Shown here: positions 20,302 through 25,264 of the stretch, one piece after another
Position numbering within the stretch: position 1 is the first letter of the stretch
Layout: the number at the start of each line of letters is the position of its first letter
The notes under the pieces: model-generated
Told to the model about the DNA's origin: nothing
The model's database searches: none
The model's input: the letters and a program-made list of their open reading frames with translations, nothing else
Source: Phellopilus nigrolimitatus
Taxonomy: Eukaryota; Basidiomycota; Agaricomycetes; Hymenochaetales; Hymenochaetaceae
DNA: 25,264 nt
NCBI GenBank assembly: GCA_021029095.1
Contig: JAJOHG010000368.1
Location: forward strand, 1-25,264
Direction of reading: 5' to 3'
Made by a program: the position numbers and the translations under genes

Positions 20302-21703
20302 TCCGCTTTTTCCCTGACGAAAAGGGGCGCGCTGGCTTCGCGCCCAGCCTGTGCGGTGCTGGGCTTCCCCCTTTCCAGCCTCTGTTTCCCCCGCTTCGGC
20401 TGCCGTAGTGCAGCGGCGTGTTCGGGAGTTTGCCTTAGAGTTCCGTTGGCCAAAGTAGCGACCGCCACGACACGACCACACACAGCCCCGCTGGTAGTTT
20501 GTAAATATCCGCACATACGCACATCGCACTGATTGTCGAGCGAAGCGGTTCCCGTCCGTGATGCAGCAGAGGTGAGGTGTGGGCGTAACTTATTACTTTT
20601 ACGATACGAATCAACATGTCTGTCCTAGTTGCCAGTACAATACATACCGGTTTAGTTTCCTGTTTCGCCGTCAACGCATGCCACTGATCTTATCACGTAT
20701 CACTGGCTGCCGCTGCCGATGCAATTAAAATCCGTAGAGTACGGAACTATCGCCGCTGAAAATGAGGCGAACGCCGAGTCTCGAACCGCTTGAGTATCAG
20801 AACTTGCCCCGCTTGTTCTTGTCTTGTTCTTTCAATCTTCTCTCACTTATTCTCAATAGATTTACCTTTACTCCGCCGCCGACCAACGCCGAGTGACGAT
20901 CATTATCCTTATCTGTCTTGCGCCCTTCTATTTCGAACCCCACAAGAGCCTTTTACAAAGCAGGCGCTTCCCGTATCCGCCTTTCGCCGTCCCTCATACT
21001 GCATTTACTTCTCATAGATCTTGTAATCGTGGTTATTGACGGTTAAGATCCAACTGATATTCTTCACCAAAATTAAACTTTCATTCTACTCCGTTTCTGT
21101 AAGGAAGCAATTCTTTGTGCTCGTATAATTTTGCTTCGAGACCTCCGATCAAAAACATACGACCCCCAGTGTGCACGCTGTTACCGCACCGCGCTTCAGC
21201 GCGTTAAACTTCGTGACCTCCAGAAGTTCCTCGACGCATTTGCTGCGGATGTAGACTCTCGCCCTTCTCTCAGTATCGACCGCTTTTCCGTCTCCTGTTT
21301 CAACGCCACACTCGCCAATTTATCGGGAACACTTCATACAGTTAGTTTGACGCACTCTATCCAGCTATTTTAGCCAGCTACAGACCATGTGTGTGGGCAT
21401 ACACAAAATTCCGCCCGCCTGCCCGATCAGTCAACACGTCGCAAACTCCGAGCTTAGTATGCGGAATTCGGTCTTACCCACTAGCGTCGAATTCAAGCGC
21501 TTACATCTTCCGGACATGGTAAATTATGAGTGAATGTCTCCGGTGTGGCGTTAGTAACGTGGAAGTAAAGGTATATACAGCGATTGGGTATATGCGAGAT
21601 TATTATGACTGGGAGATTATGAAAAAATGCCGATCAGGAATTTTGCCGAGTCAAGCATACCCCATTCTCCTCCCTTGCCCGACTCCGCCTTTTTTCCCTA
21701 AAT
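20302..21703. other. Spacer between bZIP and UNG genes
   Basis: It should contain the 3' UTRs of both convergent genes. Two plus-strand frames (20790-21017 and 21131-21373) are mildly protein-like; the second includes TALQRVKLRDLQKFLDAFAA. Neither has an ATG start in good context, a domain or a consistent splice partner, so I do not call a gene. Confidence 0.35.
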
Positions 21704-23500
21704 TTAGAAGATTCGCTGCGAAGATGTAGGATCTTCGACATCTAACGTGCACCAGTCGATAAGCCCATCCTCGCCATAGCGGGCCTCGAGCCAGTCATTT
21801 GCCCTCTTGAAGTGCCCGTTCCCACTAAATCCGTGTCTTGCACTCAATGGAGAGGGGTGCTGTGAGAGAAAGAAATAAGCACACGAGGTAGACAAACGAT
21901 GGCCGTATACAGGTAGCCGTTATCAGCGAATGTTGTAGGCTGAGATGAGGTGAATGGAGCAGACGTACAGCACTCTGCAATATCAAGTGTTTCTCCTGCG
22001 TTTGATGGAGCGGTGAGAGAAGGAAGGAAAGTCTAAGAAGCTGCGTTTTGATGATAGAGAAGACGAAGAGTTCGCGCACCTTGTTAACCTTCTCAACACG
22101 TTTTGCCGCCCAACCACCCCAAGCCATGAAGACGATACCGCGGCCAACACCGTTCGTTCCGCCGAGATTCGCCCCACCGTACTTGTCGACAACCTCAATC
22201 ACCTTTTCTGTAAATGTCTCCCAGCCCTTTTTTGAATGCGTGCCCGCACTGCCGTTTCGTACGGTCAAAGCGGTGTTTAGAAGCAGAACACCAGAGTTTG
22301 CCCAAGCGGTCAGGTTCCTAAAGTATTAAAACGTCAGTAGTGTATAGATCAGATTACGATGCAATGGACAGAAGAGGGGGTTGTGGGAGTTATAGCAATA
22401 CAACGCAATAGAAAACAGAGAGAGCGGACCGGTAAAGAATTCCAGAACAACGGAGAAGTGTGCCAAGCGCTTCATGTGATTTAGTGAAACGTACCCATGC
22501 TTAGGTGGAGTGAAATCTGGGTATTCTGCCTTGATCTCGGCGTAAATCTGCAACAGTTTGAATGAGATAAGTGCTCCTCGCATGCCAAATCTCGATGAAC
22601 TTACGTTTCGAAGCGATGGAGGAATGGCAACCCCGCGAGGCACAGAGAAGCAAAGACCTTTGAATTCAAGAATTTCAGGACGTCGTGTTTACACAGGCTC
22701 TTTGCATTATCGAAGTACGTTTCGATTAAACTGGTATCAGGGGTATACTAACCGTGCGCTTGTCCTGGGCCGTGGTAAGGATCCTGACCAATAATGACAA
22801 CCCTGACACGACCAAGAGGCGTGTTAGACCAGGCATAGATGTTACGCGCTAAGGTTTTCCCAACAAACGTCAAGAAGAATCAGTATTGAACGAGGTGCAC
22901 TGAGTTCCTGAAGGGCAGGATAACGTACGAGCAGGAAAAACTTTGTTCGTTACTTCGTCTGGTCCTTTGACGCCCTCTGACCAGAGGAACTTCTTAAGTG
23001 CTGTAAAGTAGGGTTTTTTGATTTCGTCTTTCAATACTTTAAGCCTGACGTTCTCTCAATCACGGTAAGTCATAATCTGACGACAGGGGAGCTCACCAGC
23101 TCTTCCCCATGGTTTCGCACTCAAGAAGCAGAAGTCCCTTCTGCTCCTCTGTCAAAGAATCTTTGAAGGCCTGCATGGAGAAGGGGATCGAGTTGAGGGG
23201 TTGCAAACCGAAGATGACTGGCTTCGGTGGGCTAGAGCTGGGCTCATCAATGGCACGAGAAGATGGGCTATTCCTGACTAGCTTGGGCTTCTTGGTCGGC
23301 TGGTCAGAGTCTTTCGCCTTAGCACCGCTAGACACCATCTCCATCAACGTCCGCTGCCTCTTCCCAGTTACTGTCGCGGTCGTTGACTTCGTAGTCGATA
23401 CTGAAACAGAAATTTTCTTGCCATTATCTTCAGGCGCCGTCGCTTTGACCTCCAGGTCCTCGAAGTACACAACTTTTTCTTCTGTTACATCTTTGGACAT
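21704..23500 (-). CDS. UNG1: Uracil-DNA glycosylase, family 1 (UNG)
   Basis: Eight exons: 23500-23097, 23044-22929, 22848-22753, 22657-22605, 22547-22495, 22317-22080, 21995-21969, 21859-21704, giving 380 aa with every phase consistent. Catalytic and recognition elements are intact: the water-activating loop [18 protein letters not shown] at 194-211 (catalytic Asp196), the Pro-rich IPPSL, the uracil-recognition strand [11 protein letters not shown] (Asn255), and the HPSPLSA Leu-intercalation loop at 330-336. It removes uracil from DNA to start base excision repair. The N-terminal ~120 residues are low-complexity, with [10 protein letters not shown] where a PCNA-binding box (QxxLxxFF) would be expected, but without the aromatic pair. 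They also carry a [12 protein letters not shown] nuclear signal. The start is the only in-frame ATG. The frame is also open for ~100 codons upstream without ATG (see findings). Exon 7 is only 27 nt. Upstream lies a cluster of ACGCGT boxes. Confidence 0.95.
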
Positions 23501-23510
23501 GGTCGACGAG

Positions 23511-23874
23511 ACGCGTCGACGCGTCGAAGGAGATGACGAACGAAACAAAGGAAAATAGATCAAAGATCTGGAGCAGAAATAACGAGATCCCTGGAACCGA
23601 CACACGAAAGAACGCGTCGTGCGATGAGTTTTGACACAGACAGTGACAAGATGAGAACAAGAAATGAGACGCGTCGGTCGAAAGCGTTGAATGATCGAAC
23701 GCCTCACGCGTAAACTCCGGTAATAGTAAGCATTCCCAGGGTTGCCACAGGGTTGCCATTCTGGGCTTGCTCCCGATACGTCCGCGTCCCTTGACTTGAC
23801 AGCGGACTAGAAGACTAAGTCCAGCAACTTACGCTGTCGTCGATATCGTCGTCCGCCACAGCGAGCTTACGCGT
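23511..23874. promoter_or_regulatory. Cluster of six ACGCGT (MluI cell-cycle box) sites upstream of UNG
   Basis: ACGCGT occurs at 23511, 23519, 23612, 23669, 23706 and 23869. Reading the rest of the window by eye I found about six more in ~24.9 kb. In ascomycete yeasts ACGCGT binds MBF and drives G1/S expression of DNA replication and repair genes. Which of the two divergent genes is controlled is inferred; five sites lie within ~210 bp of the UNG ATG. Confidence 0.7.
23737..23758. repeat. Perfect tandem duplication of an 11-mer
   Basis: CAGGGTTGCCA occurs twice back to back (23737-23747 and 23748-23758) between the UNG gene and the divergent plus-strand gene, inside the span of the ACGCGT cluster. 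Confidence 0.6.
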
Positions 23875-25264
23875 CAATCTGGGTCGTTCGCGTTCATCCC
23901 CGTCTCCCCCGAGGGGTGCCGCAGTCAACGCCAGCAGTCGAGGCGGCAGGGTCTCGCGGCGCCGCCCCCCGCCACTCTCTGGCATCAAGCCACAGGTCAA
24001 ACCGGCGTTGGACTGGAGCACGAGCTATCAGGCTGGGTCGTCTAGGTGAATTGGGCTTAACTCTTTTGATATTTGAAAACGTGTTAAACTCATTTTTACC
24101 GCCAGTTCGCAGTCAGGCGAAGGCTCAAGCTCCGACAGCGATGACGAGTTGCAACAACATCACTCTCAAAGTTATCCTAATGGCGTCGCAAGCAGTTCCG
24201 TGGCGCACGACAAGGCCTCACCTCGTTTGCAGCCCCGAATAGATTCGGCATCTTCAAGTAGGAGTAGCTCCCCTGGTTTTATCCCTCCAAAAACGCCTAG
24301 CGCACGTCGGTCACGATCGCCGGTTGTGAAGGCATTGACTGGTCAAACTCCTTCACAGATTACGACGCACTGCCTCGCCGAACGCGCCACCGCGTCATAA
24401 AGTGCACTTTCACGCCATATCTTCCCGATTTCTCCTTCCGACCTCTTTCTGCATCTCTCTGCCCTTCCCTTGGGGTAGACAGACCAGGAAGGTCTCAGGT
24501 GATATTCGAAAGGCGGGAGAAAATATCGTCCTGCTTTCTTCCTTGTTGTACGGCATTGAAAAGACATGGAACTATTCCGACAACAAGGACAATTGGATTG
24601 CATGTGGTGAGCCAACCTCTGGATCTTTATCGTAATAAGGTCTAAGTAAGAAATCTTCAGAACTCGCAGGAATTATCTTACTTCAATAATTTTATCTCAT
24701 TTGGACACACCTTGCATATTTCTCCCTTCCAAAAGCACTCCCGGCAAAACGACACTCCTCTCAATCTCGTCATCGCTACCGCTCTTCATCACCTCAAGTG
24801 AATAGAAGATCGTTCGCAATATTAATGCTTTCCCGGTTAGAAAAGATGATTTTGGTTATGTCTGGATGACAGTCCCGAAGAATTACAGGTCACTTTTTTT
24901 CCTTCAGTTTTAGTCTTGCAACTAACTCGTAACTCTAGGGATAGCACCGACGATGGTGTCCTCACTGCGCTTTTTCTTGGTCCCCTGATTTCTGTCGCTT
25001 GTCTGTATGCGTCAGCTCAACAGTCACTTTCCCTAGCACCTTCAGGCAATCTCCTTCCAGCTTCCTGGCTTATCGAGGCGCCTATTATATTGCATCGTCC
25101 AGATGCTTACAGCGCAATCGAATCTGTCCATCGATCGCGTCATGCACTCGTACAGTTGTCGAGCCTAACTTCGTCCCTTCTCCTCGTTCATATCATTGCA
25201 TCGCGCGTTTACGAAGGTTATCATCGCGCTCGCAAAACACTTCCTGAGTCGGAACGCGCGAGCG
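23825..25264 (+). CDS. Unknown Ser-rich, probable multi-pass membrane protein (5' exon and right end missing)
   Basis: Not recognised. Exons with mutually consistent phases: 23825-24045 joined to 24106-(donor uncertain, about 24253-24306), 24359-24401 joined to 24479-24606, and 24841-24888 joined to 24939-25264 and beyond the edge. A segment ending at 24797 (DTPLNLVIATALHHLK) fits the following exon, but its upstream junction is unresolved. The N-terminal part is Ser/Arg/Pro-rich (RSRSSPSPPRG, SSSDSDDELQQHH). The middle contains DIRKAGENIVLLSSLLYGIE and TWNYSDNKDNW. The C-terminal part has YVWMTVPKNYRDSTDDG, then two hydrophobic stretches (VLTALFLGPLISVACLYAS and LVQLSSLTSSLLLVHIIAS), likely membrane segments. 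The first exon is entered by a CCAG acceptor just after an in-frame TAA, so an upstream exon with the start codon must lie near or inside the UNG promoter region. Coding status is well supported; the complete structure is not. Confidence 0.5.

Noticed and set aside
20700..20800. tRNA-like B-box (GGTTCGAGACT on the minus strand)
   Set aside because: No matching A-box at the right distance and no cloverleaf could be folded.
23109..23558. 149-codon plus-strand ORF
   Set aside because: Lies antisense to UNG exon 1 and the ACGCGT segment. The reverse frame encodes the UNG N-terminus joined in phase to the catalytic domain.
24402..24635. 77-codon ORF as a separate gene
   Set aside because: Its start is GTG and its first part matches an intron (GTGCAC...GGGGTAG); the second half is better used as an exon of the larger plus-strand gene.

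Overview
This window is nuclear DNA of a filamentous basidiomycete fungus, most likely an agaricomycete. The genes are dense in short introns (about 49-180 nt, mostly 50-70) with GT(R)NGT donors and CTNAN/TTNAC-type branch motifs. The coding content is eukaryotic housekeeping: an RNA polymerase subunit, chromatin and splicing factors. The bZIP basic region and the DnaJ start also look like agaricomycete families as I know them. All exon models were built by hand from splice signals, reading frame and family conservation. The main ones keep frame through every junction.

Left block (0-9.3 kb), compact and gene-rich. It holds a gene fragment running off the left edge (-), the SWR1-complex HIT zinc-finger subunit Swc6/Vps71 (+), the COMPASS/CPF WD40 subunit Swd2 (-), the RNA polymerase I/II/III common subunit Rpb5 (+), a class A DnaJ/Hsp40 with a CAAX end (-) and the 25S rRNA m5C methyltransferase Rcm1/NSUN5 (+). 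The genes alternate as convergent and divergent pairs. Swc6/Swd2 converge 82 nt apart, and Swd2/Rpb5 share a 180-nt divergent promoter. Three neighbours therefore act on chromatin at promoters or on Pol II: H2A.Z loading, H3K4 methylation or termination, and Pol II itself.

Middle (9.3-13.9 kb) is gene-poor and decayed. A minus-strand relic resembling basidiomycete F-box/LRR-type proteins is broken by frame changes and a stop. Plus-strand LRR-like pieces follow, then AT-richer sequence without a recognisable gene. The gene for the branchpoint-bridging protein BBP/SF1 (-, 13.9-15.8 kb) comes next, then another 3.3-kb stretch with only one unexplained 188-codon ORF.

Right block (19-25.3 kb): a bZIP transcription factor with a divergent basic region (+), a 1.4-kb spacer, uracil-DNA glycosylase UNG (-) and, divergent from it, a Ser-rich N-terminal / multi-membrane-segment protein of unknown function running off the right edge (+). 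The UNG upstream region holds six ACGCGT (MluI cell-cycle box) sites in 364 bp.

The most interesting signals are gene-architectural. In the DnaJ gene the start codon is itself split by an intron (A|TG). The catalytic HPD motif is split so that Asp-Lys lies alone on a 6-nt, phase 0-0 micro-exon, and one intron is best read as GC-AG. No mobile element, CRISPR, tRNA or rRNA was found.
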